A stretch of DNA of 64,000 nucleotides from contig JAQQWL010000007.1 of NCBI GenBank assembly GCA_038363925.1, positions 1,984,001 to 2,048,000 on the forward strand, given 5' to 3'. Position numbers and translations under genes: made by a program. This document shows, piece by piece, positions 23,127-34,845 of the stretch (position 1 is its first letter; every line of letters starts with the position of its first letter). The notes beneath the pieces are model-generated. The model ran no database searches and was not told the DNA's origin. It was given only the letters and a program-made list of their open reading frames with translations. The stretch is from Apiospora phragmitis. Taxonomy: Eukaryota; Ascomycota; Sordariomycetes; Amphisphaeriales; Apiosporaceae.

Positions 23127-26100
23127 CTAGTCGCTATATCTCGCTGGTCGTCTTCGGATGCGGGTGCGATCGATCACATTACTCCCGTCGCTGTCGTCCG
23201 CCGCCCGCGATCCGCCATCCGCGTCGTCGTTCCCAGCGTGGCCATGGCCATGACCGTGACCACGGCTGCGTCGGCCGCCGTCGCCGCCCAGGGCACTCAG
23301 GTCGTCTTCGCTGCCGTTAACCTCGGATGCGCGCCGGTTGTTGTTCGTGTTGTTATGGTGGCGTGGCCGAACCATGTCAACGTCGTCGTCAGCAGCCGGC
23401 ACCGAGAGCGGACTGGACTCGAGGGCGGTGTGTCTGATTGCGCGACGGGTACGTCTCCGACTAGGGGTGTTATCCTCGTGTTCGTCCGAGTCAGTGTCGT
23501 GGGCGGCGTTACCGCCCATCACGGGACGACCGACTACTGGATGACGACGGGTAGAGCGTTGGCTCCCTCCGCTACGATGGGTGGCACTGGCGCTGACACT
23601 CGCAGCCGGTGCTGCTGGGGCTTCTCCATGAACTTCTCCATCGTCATGATCGTCGGCAACGACCTTGCGTGCCTTTCTGCCACGTCTTTTCGGCGTAGTC
23701 TGCAAAGGGCCGTCGTCTGTTTCCGGCTCAGTAGAAGCTTCGGGGCGATTTACGCTCAGGTGGGCTCTGGTGAAGAGATTATCGGTCTTGGATTTGCTAG
23801 ACGTGGTGGCTTTGGTATTGAATCGTTTGCGGTTACCACCACGAGCCGAAGCATCCAAAACGGCTGCCGCGGGCCGGTATTCCTCTTCTTCCGACTCATC
23901 CTCGACCTTAGCACGTTTACGTTTCTTTGGTTTTTCGTCTCTGAACGGATCTTCTCCAGCCTGTGTTTCCATTGCATTCTCCTCATCGTCGTCTAGATCC
24001 GAATCGACCTTCGCAGCCGCAAACGCCTTTTTGTTGTTGTTTGGCTTGCGCCCTCGCTTCTTGGGCGGGCGACCCCTGGGTTTCTTGGGTTTGTCTATAT
24101 CTTCCTTTTTGCTTTTGCGCTTCTTGACTTTCTCTTTCTCTTCCTCCTTCTGTTCGTCAAGCAGCTTCTTGGTTAGGTTGGGGAAGTTTTCGCCATAGTT
24201 GAAAAAGAGCTCCTCGCCGGCTTTGATGTCACGCATCGCGCTGAACTTGATCCGATACTCGCCGCAGACATACAGAATCTTGGGGGTGATGTTACATCCT
24301 AACCCACGCTTATCGCCATCATCCTGATGGTTGATGTAGCGACTTAGATTTCCATATATAGCTGCGTCCACCCAGATGCCTTCCTGCTCAAGTAACGTGA
24401 ACAGATAGGATGCATTCGATTCTTCATCGAACACATCACCACGCCTAGCCTCTCGGCGAACTCCCTCATCCTGGCTGATCAGCTCACCGACGTATTCAAT
24501 GACAAAATCGTCCTGGGAGATATCTTGTGCCGTAAAAAGACCGTAGCCACAGTTCTCAATCATGGAGTTACCAAGTACAAGAGACCTGGCTTTGCCTCGC
24601 TGAAGAGCAACATTCTGACATCCCGTTGTATAGAGGTGATCATTATCTGCGTTTCGAGGATTTGCACGTTCTAGGGCACCGCAACTGCCACAGAGGACCG
24701 GGTCGCATTCGCGATTGAGCTGAACGCATACACAGCTCTTCTGGTCCTTTGATTTTGCATTCGGAAGACACGACTTCCCAAAGGAATGACAAGCGCAGCC
24801 TGTGAACTTGATCGCGCATGTTTCAGCAGTGCATCGACAGAAGCGTTCACACATGACGCGGTGCTGAACGCAGGGACATCGGCTATCACAAGGTCCCTCG
24901 TGGGAGCACGGATCAAAATGATCTCTTCTTTGATGCTCATGCGTAATTGTTTGTTCTTGCCAATCGCCTACGAGCACCTTTTTGTGGCGATCGTACCAGC
25001 TGACTGACTTGGCTTTCACTGGCGGCTGCAGCGACTCGACCGTGGGTTTGAGATGAAGCCTTTCAAATTGGCGATTCACGTCCCAACAGGGTCTGCCCGT
25101 TGCCACAGCTGTTGCACACTGTACTGGAATGTTGGTATCGCAGAGAGTGGCAACGAAAGTCCTCAGCAGCATTATCTCGGTCTCGCTCCACGGCTTTGCC
25201 CTTGTACCACGCGGTCCATATACATGGCAGTCCTGGCCGCAAGGCTTTTCAGCTTTGCGGGCCACTGGGCTGCCACCGCTCTTCTTCTTTGCAGCTTCGA
25301 TGGCCTTCTTGCGAAGCAGAGGCTCGAGGCCGCCGACAACCTCGATGGAGAACCGTTTCCTTTCATTGTCAACGCCGTATTCCCCATGCTCGCAAGAGTG
25401 GCTGCAGCAAATCAGGCAACCAAGCAGTGCGTAGGTCTCAAGGAAAGACTCCACGGTTGTGTCCTCTACAACAGGCTTGACTTGGCCTGGGGTATCTTTC
25501 ATCCACTTCTTGGTATCGACAATAGTATCGACCGACTTGTCAAGTAACAAAACATCGCGTAACGTAACAGCTCTTTTGTCGAGTTTTGCCGCGTCGAAGA
25601 CTTTGTCAAAGGCCTCGGTGAACATGCTGACTGCTCTCGCTGTTCGCGGGGACCCGATATCGTCGTTATAGGAGTTCAACAAACTGCTTTTTTGTTGAGG
25701 CGTCACTGCGTCAATTTGGCTTGCCATGTACCGAATCAGGGTAGATTTTGTGCAGTTTTCCAGACCGAGCTTGTCCAACCAGTGATCCAAGTACAACAGG
25801 AGAATGGTACCGTGTTCCTTCTGCATGGTCTTGTGGACTTTTTCTGGTCGACTAAGAGTAGCAAATCCAGAGGTTTTATCCATGCTCTCCAGATTCTCGA
25901 GCCACCGCCGATACTGGGGCTCCTCCTCATCTGCCAAGTCTCGCAAATGAGGCACAAAGCTAAGCATTGTGTTGGGTGATAGGATATTCTTCTGTATCTC
26001 TACATGATGGAAATTGTAGTTGGGAACAGGCCCAACGTCGGTCTTGATGCAGATCACCTGATAGTGCTCTCGCTTTTCCTGTTTCCCAATACGGCCTGGC

Positions 26101-26771
26101 CCCAGTTGCTAGAACGACATCAGCTTGTGTATTATTCGCATGGGTATGACCTTGCGTTGGTATGCAACATAACATACCTTGGTCTTGAACTTCATAGTCC
26201 CCTTGCCGGCCTCCATAGGTTTAGATTTGAGTTCGGAGAACCAGTTCTTCTTGGCCATATCGGGCTGTGACGGAGCGCCCTTCTTCCAAGCCAAGTGAAT
26301 TTGACGGGCAGTTAAACGAGCGCCGTCATCTTCTATTTCCTTCTTGAACTGCCTCAGCTGCTTTTCCAGCTTTTCGATGGTCCACTCGGCCTTTTTGGGC
26401 GTGTGAGCCTTAGGGGTGCGATGACTCGCATGTTGATGAGTTTGCTGGCTAGGGGGAGACATGGCAGGATGACCAAATCTGCCCGTAACGCTGGTCCTCA
26501 AAGGTAGGGGGTTTGATTCGGTCTCCTCCTTGACCTTTTGAGCCGACGCTCTGTTACCGCGTAGAGGCGACGCAGTAGTGGGCGAGGCGGCTTCAGCGGG
26601 CACATGTGTCGGTGGTGCAGAAGGAGTCCCCGGTTTGCGACCGCGAGAGCCGGGCTGAGAGAATGGCTGTGATGTCTGCTTTCGGGGTGTACGAGATGGG
26701 CCCCCTACCATCTCAGACTCGTCGGTCGAGGAGAGAGTGGTGAGGTCGATGGAGTCCTGAGCAGGACCCAT
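23127..26771 (-). CDS. KMT6: KMT6/EZH2-type histone H3 lysine-27 methyltransferase (two exons)
   Basis: KMT6 is the catalytic subunit of Polycomb repressive complex 2 and trimethylates H3K27 in the nucleus. Exons are 26178-26771 and 23127-26108 with a 69-bp intron (GTATGT...TCTAG, phase 0), giving about 1191 residues. Residues 1-150 are Ser/Pro-rich. A SANT-like segment starts at WSETEIMLLRTFVATL. The cysteine-rich CXC domain (from CSHEGPCDSRCPC) spans about 597-690. The SET domain (NCGYGLF to GEELFFNYGENF) spans about 718-838. The usual NHS is RYINHQ, followed by a short insertion before CNITPKI. A C-terminal tail of 350 residues has AT-hook-like PRGRPPKKRGRKP and acidic stretches, a fungal feature absent from animal EZH2. 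The start is uncertain: the frame stays open to 26897 without an ATG, so an upstream exon is possible. Confidence 0.93.
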
Positions 26772-28667
26772 TTCATCCAAACTAAAAGGTCTTATCGGGG
26801 AAGCAGCGCGTCGAGATAAAATAGACTTCAACGCCGCAATGGCCCGAGAAATGTGAGGCTGAACCTTGCGAGCCCTTCTGGCTTTTCTTCCAACTTCTTA
26901 GGCTGGCGGATGCGCCAAGTACGGGAGAAGACCAATCAAGGTTGGCAGTGTCTCATCTTACTACGTTTAGATGTGCAAAAGAACTGCTGGAAAAGCCTCA
27001 AGATCTAGTTCATGATAAGGAACATGCAACGGATTGCATGCAAGATAATGGACCAATCCAGGCTCTCGGCACCAACCGCGTAGTGACACTACTATTGTCT
27101 CCCAGTAGCAGACTCGATGAACAGACAGAAGGCCTTGAAGGAGAACCCGATTGCAAGGAATGAAAATGTCCAAGAAAGGACGTGTAGATAACAGCAATCA
27201 AACCTGCTGACCGGAATGGACAGCCAAGAAGAACGCGGCCTTTTCTTGGTATTTGGTGAGTTATCAAATCCAAATATTCATAATGGGGATTGCCGAATAG
27301 TGGTGATCGTCAACCTCAGCGGCGGAAAGATGATGGGAGTACTAGCCACTTTGTTCAGGAGACGCGAAGCGACCGCGTCTGGTCTCACGGTCTGCCCCAT
27401 TTAATTCCTCTATCATTAGAAGTGTGGCGCAGACACCTGTGGCTACATAGCCGCACTGATACCCCAAACTCTTCGCTTTCACGCAACTTCAAGTAAAAGG
27501 TCAAGTTACCTCCAAGCTCCTAATAAATCAAGTCCTTCAATGGAGATATAATTCATACGGAAATTCATTCACATGTTGGTTGTTCGAATAGATACTCTCG
27601 AACTACTGTCGTTATGACCGGATTTTATGCACCATTTTACGTGCCCCTTTGACGAGAGTGATGTAGTTCTGATGTAGGACTTGGATCCATTCCATTACAG
27701 ACTGGTGACCGACCGTGTATCTTTTGGACCACCCCAGACTCAGTTGCTCGGTCCATGTATGAACAATACAGAGGGTCTTTGTGCAAGCAGTCAGATGACG
27801 TGCAATGATACCCCAAAATCCCTCCAGATCCGCATCAGGAAAGGTGCACGTCTCTGTCTCACTCCGACGAGGTCATCATTGCCGTGGTGATGGGATGAAA
27901 TCAATGGTGTCAATTTCCCCTTTGGAGGTGCGGTACATGCGGCGTACTGCGGTACGGTATAGTATTGGAAAGTCTAGTAGGTGCCTGAATAGCTCAGTTG
28001 AGCCAATGGCAAGAGGCCAATCGAAGGCTGATCGGCACTTTCTAGCGCCACAGTCCACTGAATCACCGCTGGATCAGACTCAGTCTGGCGCCGTTTCAGC
28101 GCTACTCTTCCATTTTCAATGATGATGACGTAGGAGCCAGTGCCTTCCTGTCCCGACGTTCCCATCAGTGGTGATTGACTTGGGTGGTCCTGTCAGTGGT
28201 CGTCCGTCCGTCTCCAGCTCTCTCGCCCTCCCGCACTCCCGCTGCTGGATAAAACAAACAGCATTGACGAACCATCTTCACTACAAGTCCAACCCAAGAC
28301 CACCCCTCATCTCTCATTCTCACTCTCTCGCACCCAAAATCTCTCCCTCACTTGTCTACCGATATATTTATACCCATATACCCTATCCGGCTTTGCAGAC
28401 TTTGCCACTACTCAAACGATTGGCTACCTCTATAGCAACTGATCCGCCGACTTCCACAGAACAAACGCAGCCCGCTTTTGATCGACATTAGTCAACCCGG
28501 AACTCTCGCATCAATCCAGCTGCGCGACTCGACCTTGCGCATCACCAGGACCCTTTGTCACTACGACCAAAGGCCCTTCCGTCGACAAGGCACGCCTTCG
28601 GCCTCCCACTTGTCAATCAGCCACACGGTACCGCGTCTACGCTTGATCGCTATCAACTCTCGCCAAG
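26772..28667. other. Divergent promoter region between KMT6 and PIL1
   Basis: This holds the KMT6 promoter (possibly an unannotated first exon near 26772-26900) and the PIL1 promoter and leader. No other gene is recognisable. From about 28190 the plus strand becomes C/T-rich, typical of strong fungal promoters. Confidence 0.5.
28363..28372 (+). promoter_or_regulatory. TATA-like element upstream of PIL1
   Basis: TATATTTATA lies about 300 bases before the PIL1 start codon inside a pyrimidine-rich leader. Highly expressed fungal genes often have this arrangement. The role is inferred from sequence and position. Confidence 0.35.
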
Positions 28668-30005
28668 ATGCATCGCACATATTCCATGCGCCAAACTAGG
28701 GCGCCGACTGCCTCGCAGATCCAGGTATGGCACCCCTGGATTGCTCATTCATTATATCTACGGAAGAAGGTGTTACTAACGCAACGCGCCAACTAGAACC
28801 CCCTCCGCCTCCATCAACCACCAAGGCCGGCCGCCTATTTGGCAAAGGCACATTTGGTGCGTCGCATTCTGTCGCAACGATGTCGCAAACAACTAACTTG
28901 ATGTAGGACACGCTCTCCGCCGCAACGCCGCGGGCGCATTCGGCCCCGACCTGGCCAAGAAGCTGACACAACTCGTTAAGATGGAGAAGAATGTGATGCG
29001 CTCCTTGGAAACCGTTGCCAAGGAACGCATGGAAGTGGCAGTACGTTGAAGTCGCATTTGCTCAACCCCCCTCAAGCGTCGAATATATCACTAATACTTC
29101 GATCAGCAACAACTTTCCATCTGGGGCGAAGCTGGTGATGAAGATGTTTCGGACGTCACCGACAAGCTTGGTGTACTTCTCTATGAGATCGGAGAACTGG
29201 AGGACCAGTACGTCGATCGTTATGATCAGTACCGTGTGACCATGAAGAGCATCCGAAACATTGAAGCTTCGGTTCAGCCTAGCAGAGATCGTAAGTGCTC
29301 CATCCTTGGGGTGGCACCATGTCGCCTAGTATCGTTGTACAGCAGTGCCATTGTTAACACCGATTCCTCACAGGCAAGCAAAAGATCACCGACAATATTG
29401 CCCAGCTCAAGTACAAGGAGCCCAACTCCCCCAAGATTGTGGTCCTTGAGCAGGAGCTCGTTCGAGCCGAAGCCGAGTCGCTTGTTGCCGAGGCGCAGCT
29501 ATCCAACATTACACGTGAGAAGATAAAGTCTGCCTACACGTACCAGTTTGATGCCCTGCGCGAGCACTGCGAAAAGGTCGCCATTATTGCCGGCTTCGGA
29601 AAGCATCTCCTCGAGCTCATTGACGATACGCCCGTGACCCCCGGTGAGACTCGTGCTGCTTACGACGGCTACGAAGCTAGTAAGGCCATTATCCAAGACT
29701 GTGAGGATGCCCTCACCAACTGGGTCACTTCCAACGCCGCAGTGTCATCCAAACTGTCTACCAGAGCCCGCACCCTATCTACGAGGCGCAGAAACAACAT
29801 CAAGGCTCGCACTGAAGGGTTAGACCTCTCGGGTCAGGATGCCCCTCTCAACGACCGCGACTCGTGGGTCGCAGCTGGCGATCACCAGGGTCATGAGTAT
29901 GACGACGAGGATGAAGAAGACGAAGCGGCCCACTCTGCTCTCGACAGTGATAGCGGCCTGAATGGCGAGCACCACCGTGGAAGAAGTGAGGCAGTGGCCG
30001 CATAG
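28668..30005 (+). CDS. PIL1: PIL1/LSP1 eisosome core protein (five exons, one apparent frameshift)
   Basis: PIL1 is a BAR-domain protein that polymerises under the plasma membrane to form eisosomes. Exons are 28668-28724, 28797-28856, 28907-29040, 29107-29290 and 29374-30005, with introns of 50-83 bp and clear CTAAC branch sites. The N-terminus MHRTYSMRQTRAPTASQIQ is typical. Exons 3-5 encode HALRRNAAGAFGPDLAKKL, SIWGEAGDEDVSDVTDKLG, DQYVDRYDQYRVTMKSIRN and EASVQPSRDRKQKITDN, the conserved BAR region. The tail is acidic and low-complexity. The summed exons are 1067 bp, one base short of a whole number of codons. The deficit lies in the C5 run at 28799-28803 at the start of exon 2, where a sixth C would give a PPPPP segment and join all exons, giving 355 residues. 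I think a sequencing slip is more likely than an inactive gene, because the rest is intact. Confidence 0.9.
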
Positions 30006-30692
30006 GATATGCCGGCAAGATGATCGATGCCAGTTAAGGCGTTGATTTTATGAGTAATGGGCTTAATAATGTCTAATACAGAGACACGAAAGACAATTAA
30101 ATCAACAAATGCTGAAATTGAAATTGAGGGTTTCCTCTGGGTGTTCCTTGAGTGAATGGAAGTTTTGATAGGTGCTATGTATGGATCGACTTCTGGGGAC
30201 AATTGAATCGATGCGGCGGTCTCTTCTCGGGTAGTTGATGGTTGTTTACCATCGTCTTGTAAAACAAAGGTTATTTCTCAATACAAGTCAAATCTCTTAT
30301 ACATTTATTGCGAGTGTTGGACGCGAATTGGGCCGGTTGAACAACTAGAGTAACTGGCCTTACTGACTACGGCTTTGTAAGTGAAGTTTTGTCCGGTACT
30401 GTCGAAGAAGTTGCGAATGGTGATGCTTGACAGGTGTTGTGGAGTAGCCACGGCTGTCACCCAGCCGTCATAAATCCATTCCCACAGACGAAGAGATTCC
30501 ACGGCATCTAGTGCTCAAGCACCTAAGCTTAGGTAAATATTCACATGTATTTATGAAATCAACTTTCCTCAGTATGCAGTGATGAGCAAATAGGTACGAC
30601 TAAGTCAACTAGCAGCAGGCAGCACAAGGTACAAGATAAATTGGAGATATTGACTCGCCAAGACCGACTGCGTCACATGTCGGTATTCTCCA
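30006..30692. other. Intergenic region between PIL1 and WDR6
   Basis: This short AT-rich region contains the PIL1 3' end and the WDR6 promoter. I see no other gene. Confidence 0.5.
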
Positions 30693-33600
30693 ATGTTTTT
30701 GTGCGCTCTCGATAATGTCTCGAGGAGGCATGATGTCCAGAATGCGCTGCAGCTGCGCAGAGAGTTCGTGCTGAATCCGGTCACAGCCCTCTCTTTCTTC
30801 ACATCCGAGACCGACGGCCGGCGCTATCTTCTCGCAGGTGAAGACAACCACCTAAGGGGTTATGATGTCGAGACCTCGCGCTTGTGCGGCCAAGCCCCTA
30901 TTTTCAAGTCGCAGTCGATTCACGGAATCGCCTTTGCGCCATGCCCAACGGAGCGACAGGAACAGCGACAGATTCTCTTTTGGGGCGGCACTTCTGTTTC
31001 AGTGGTACCCCACACCCTGATCGAGCAGCTTGTATCAGGTGATGCCTCATCCTGGAGTTCCGCAGAGGTGACCGCCCCTGACCGGGTGCTCTATGGCGTT
31101 TTGTCGCCCTACACCAGCGGCGCTCTAGCCTTGCTGACTTCACACAACGAACTGGTTCTGGGGCAAGCTGAGTATGGCTCCGCAACCATCACATTTGACA
31201 GAATTGTTTCGCCGTCCAGGCCAATGCTTTTCTCTGGAACATTGTCATGGGAGTCCCCTGATTGTATCCTCGTCGCTTCAGGCACTGTCTTTGGTGAGAT
31301 CGTCGTCTGGAAGCACCACATCAAGATGGAGCAGCAGTCTAAACTCAGCAGTGAAATTATTTTCATCTTCTCCGGACACGAAGGCTCGATTTTTGGAGTC
31401 GCTATCTCTCACCCTATCCCATTCGGTGATAGGGAGAGCCTTACGTTGCTCGTGAGCTGCAGCGACGACCGGACGATACGCATATGGGACATCACCGAAG
31501 TCCGCGGGGAACGTTCAAGTCAGCGTATCCAGCACCTCCAACAATTCTCAGCTGCGCGTGAGACCGGGTTTGGCGACAGCATCGTGCCGGCTGCCGACGA
31601 GGGTGAAAATGCTGGCAGATGTCTAGCTGTTGCTATGGGGCATGCGTCGAGGATCTGGCATGTAGAGTTCTCTTTTCAAGTGATGCCCGGGCGGTCATCC
31701 GATGGGGCTACACTTGATATATGGTCTTTTGGGGAAGATGCGACTGTGCAGAAATGGAATCTCTCCCTCCACGACTTGCAGCCGTCGATGAAGACTCTGG
31801 AGAGCAGTGGACAAAATGTTGCTGACCCCAAGCAGTTAACGCGGTTATCGCACCAGGCAACATATCATAATCACAGCGGAAAGCATATATGGTCTCGTGC
31901 ACTGGCTTGGGATGAGACCCACGGTCTACTTATTGCGACCGGAGGCTCGGATGGTCGAATATCTCTTGTCAGAGCTTCGCAAATAGCAAGTACGAGCTGT
32001 CTTAACGAAGTGCCCGCAGAGGAGTATTCATCCTCCACGGACGGGTCGGTTATTAGAAGTGACACTCAACCTCCCGCTCCTGTCCCTGCCACTACACCAG
32101 ACGTCACCGCCTCGATCTCAGCCGACCAAGCATCGGAAGGGCAGAAAAAGAAGAAGTCGAAGGTGAGGAAAGTCAAGGAAACGTTTAACCACTTCAACTT
32201 CGTTTCCGAGTCTTGCCTACTCGCTATCACGAACTCTGGTCGCCTTTTTCGAGGTGTTTTCAAGCCGGAGATATCGTGGGATGAAGTGTCCGTCGTGCCC
32301 GGGGTGCGCGGGTCTCTGCGCTCATACACTGTTATAGCAGGCTCAAGCAGCACAGGCATTGCCCTGATAGGTACCTCATCGGGCACTGTATACCTTTACC
32401 GTGATCATTCGGTTCCGGTCATAGAACCAATCGCACAGGTCTCTGGCAAAGTGGAGGGTTTATTTGATCTCGCCAGGAAGACGAAATATGCCCAAACTTC
32501 TTCGCCTTCAAACGGCAACAAATCGTCAGTTGTTTCATCAGAATCGCCATCTTTCCTTGCCACTGTATTTGGAAGTCCAGTCGCGGTTCTACTTAACGTG
32601 GACAGCTCCACTGATAACGCTCAAGTAACGAAGACAGAACTGGCCCTAGAAAAGGGGTTTGCTGTTACAACTGCTGCTATCTGCGACAAGCACATCATTT
32701 TGGGGTCAAGAAACGGCCGGGTATCAATACTAAAATCGGATGAAAAGGGATATCGTGTGCTTGAGTGTCGGTACAAGGCCACCACAAAGGACGCAATCAC
32801 GTCAATCTCGTTACTTCCTTCACAGACTAGCGAAGGTGTTATGGATATTCTTACGACCAGTCGCGATGGAATATACAGGGTACACAGGATCTCCATCGTA
32901 GACGAGCACTTTCAAGGTCAACTACTTCATGAGACCTCGCCCCCTTTTGGTCCCGTCATCGAAAGCGCGTGGTTCTACGAGAACCCTGATGGAAGCAACG
33001 ACCTGATGATCTGTGGGTTTCGGAGCAAGAACTTCGTGGTTTGGAACGAGACGCAAGGCCGGGAGGTTGTGACGGCCGACTGCGGCGGCGCGCACAGAAT
33101 GTTCGCCTACACGCCGCTATCTGCTTCTTCGGAAGGATGCAGGTTCGTCTTCACCAGAAGCTCGCAGCTCAGTGTCTTCTCGCAATCACAGGCATCACAT
33201 AGCACGTTGAAGCCCGGGGGGCATGGACGCGAGATTCACGCTGTCGCTTCCTCGGGTCGGTTCGTGGCTACCGGGGCGGAAGACACCAACATCAGGCTCT
33301 GGCGCTATGGCCCCGGCAGCGACCTGCGGTGTATCACCGTCCTGGAGAAGCATACTACTGGCATTCAGACGCTCAAGTGGCATGAGCAGAGTTACCTTTT
33401 CAGCAGTGGCGGCATCGAGGAGTTCTTTGTCTGGAAGGTCACTCCGCTAGAGAACGGTCATCTGGATGTAGGAGTGGTTTGCGAGGCTACTTTCACTGAC
33501 AAGAGCGAGATTGGAGATCTACGAATCATGGACTTCGACATCCAGCTGCTGGGTGAAGACGCTAGTACAAACAGCTCGTTTGCGATCTCAATGGCCCTGT

Positions 33601-34265
33601 CCGATTCGACCTTACAGACGTACAGCTATTCGAAAGACGATGGGTTCCGTCTATTGGCAAGAGGCTCCTATACTGGCGCGTGTTTTTTCCAGCTCCGGCA
33701 CTTCTCGTTCAATGAGTCCGTCCTGGAAATATTGACAGCTGCTACGGACGGTCATGTCGGCATTTGGCAAGCCCCTATGTCGCTAGCTCTCAACGGCGGT
33801 GATGTAGCCCAATATACCGCCCTTACCATTAGCATGATACACCAAAGCACAATCAAATCTCTGGATATCCGCCAAACCGGTAGCGCAGGATGCCCGTCAT
33901 ACCTTCTTGTCACGGGCGGAGACGATAACGCCATAGCCTTCTCCCATCTGCAGCATAACGATGAGTCGGGCCAGTTGGCGTTCGGGAGGAAACACATCGT
34001 ACGGCCTGCACACGGGGCTGCGATAACAGGCGTGGCCATATTGAAGAGCACCCTTGACCAGAACCAAGCAACAGTCGTTAGTATAAGCAACGATCAGCGG
34101 GTCCTCAAATGGCGGGTCGTCGACTGGATGACCACGAGGGCAAAGGTCCAGCTGCTCGAGTCCAGCCATAGCGCTATTGCCGATGCTGGCGATTTGGAAC
34201 AGGTGCCGGGGGATAAGTTCATTGTTGCAGGCGTGGGACTGGAGGTCTGGGATCCCCTGACCTAG
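30693..34265 (+). CDS. WDR6/Trm734 (Rtt10) WD-repeat protein, tRNA 2'-O-methylation cofactor
   Basis: In yeast this protein (Trm734, formerly Rtt10) partners the methyltransferase Trm7 to form 2'-O-methyl at position 34 of several tRNAs; WDR6 is the animal counterpart. The 1190-residue product is a single exon. Many WD repeats are visible: SGHEGSIFGVAI with LVSCSDDRTIRIWDI near residues 227-265, then SFGEDATVQKWNL near 350, HAVASSGRFVATGAEDTNIRLW near 850, KWHEQSYLFSSGGIEEFFVW, AATDGHVGIW and VVSISNDQRVLKWRVVDW near the end. A basic segment (EGQKKKKSKVRKVKETFNHF) near residue 485 precedes a second group of repeats. The start is the first ATG in frame and could be extended by an upstream exon. 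An out-of-frame ATG lies at 30677. Confidence 0.9.
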   Translation: MFLCALDNVSRRHDVQNALQLRREFVLNPVTALSFFTSETDGRRYLLAGEDNHLRGYDVETSRLCGQAPIFKSQSIHGIAFAPCPTERQEQRQILFWGGTSVSVVPHTLIEQLVSGDASSWSSAEVTAPDRVLYGVLSPYTSGALALLTSHNELVLGQAEYGSATITFDRIVSPSRPMLFSGTLSWESPDCILVASGTVFGEIVVWKHHIKMEQQSKLSSEIIFIFSGHEGSIFGVAISHPIPFGDRESLTLLVSCSDDRTIRIWDITEVRGERSSQRIQHLQQFSAARETGFGDSIVPAADEGENAGRCLAVAMGHASRIWHVEFSFQVMPGRSSDGATLDIWSFGEDATVQKWNLSLHDLQPSMKTLESSGQNVADPKQLTRLSHQATYHNHSGKHIWSRALAWDETHGLLIATGGSDGRISLVRASQIASTSCLNEVPAEEYSSSTDGSVIRSDTQPPAPVPATTPDVTASISADQASEGQKKKKSKVRKVKETFNHFNFVSESCLLAITNSGRLFRGVFKPEISWDEVSVVPGVRGSLRSYTVIAGSSSTGIALIGTSSGTVYLYRDHSVPVIEPIAQVSGKVEGLFDLARKTKYAQTSSPSNGNKSSVVSSESPSFLATVFGSPVAVLLNVDSSTDNAQVTKTELALEKGFAVTTAAICDKHIILGSRNGRVSILKSDEKGYRVLECRYKATTKDAITSISLLPSQTSEGVMDILTTSRDGIYRVHRISIVDEHFQGQLLHETSPPFGPVIESAWFYENPDGSNDLMICGFRSKNFVVWNETQGREVVTADCGGAHRMFAYTPLSASSEGCRFVFTRSSQLSVFSQSQASHSTLKPGGHGREIHAVASSGRFVATGAEDTNIRLWRYGPGSDLRCITVLEKHTTGIQTLKWHEQSYLFSSGGIEEFFVWKVTPLENGHLDVGVVCEATFTDKSEIGDLRIMDFDIQLLGEDASTNSSFAISMALSDSTLQTYSYSKDDGFRLLARGSYTGACFFQLRHFSFNESVLEILTAATDGHVGIWQAPMSLALNGGDVAQYTALTISMIHQSTIKSLDIRQTGSAGCPSYLLVTGGDDNAIAFSHLQHNDESGQLAFGRKHIVRPAHGAAITGVAILKSTLDQNQATVVSISNDQRVLKWRVVDWMTTRAKVQLLESSHSAIADAGDLEQVPGDKFIVAGVGLEVWDPLT

Positions 34266-34845
34266 GCACCATACTTGGGTATTTAGTAAGGGCACTTTGT
34301 GTCCTGCACATCTCTACTTACACTTGGGCATCCTACCTTCTGCGATAAGTCATACCATATCCTTAGTCTGTGATGTCTGCTCGGACTATCTAGAAGTCGC
34401 TCCGTACATGCAATTACAATATACGATTAGTCGACAGGTTGTTGGTATTTCCATGATCATACCGAGCCCTCCCAGCCAACGTCTCACCACTTGTTAAATG
34501 CCTAGCTACAATCCTGTGACGTCTAGTGACTAAATATTGCCTACATGTATGTATATACCCAAGTGATTAAACAACGTTACCTTTGGCTTGCTGTTGATCT
34601 ATTGAAGGCTGGTAGGTGAAACCCACCGAATGGTTTCTTTCAAGGTAGGGCTTATTCCCCAGTACCATGGTCAGCCACGAGCATATGACTCACTCGCAAT
34701 ACTGCACAGCGCGCACTTATGACTATCACCAGATATCCCAACTTATGTAAAAACCCCATAAAGCACAAATCTCGTCAGCCACCCAGCTATAAAATCACTT
34801 TTATGCTCATCCTTTCATCAAGTAATAGTACCAACAGGAGCAGAA
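34266..34845. other. Intergenic spacer between WDR6 and tRNA-iMet
   Basis: I see no gene here. It contains the WDR6 3' end and the DNA upstream of the tRNA gene. Confidence 0.55.

Noticed and set aside
23015..24198. Plus-strand frames opposite KMT6
   Set aside because: They are antisense shadows of the low-complexity KMT6 tail.
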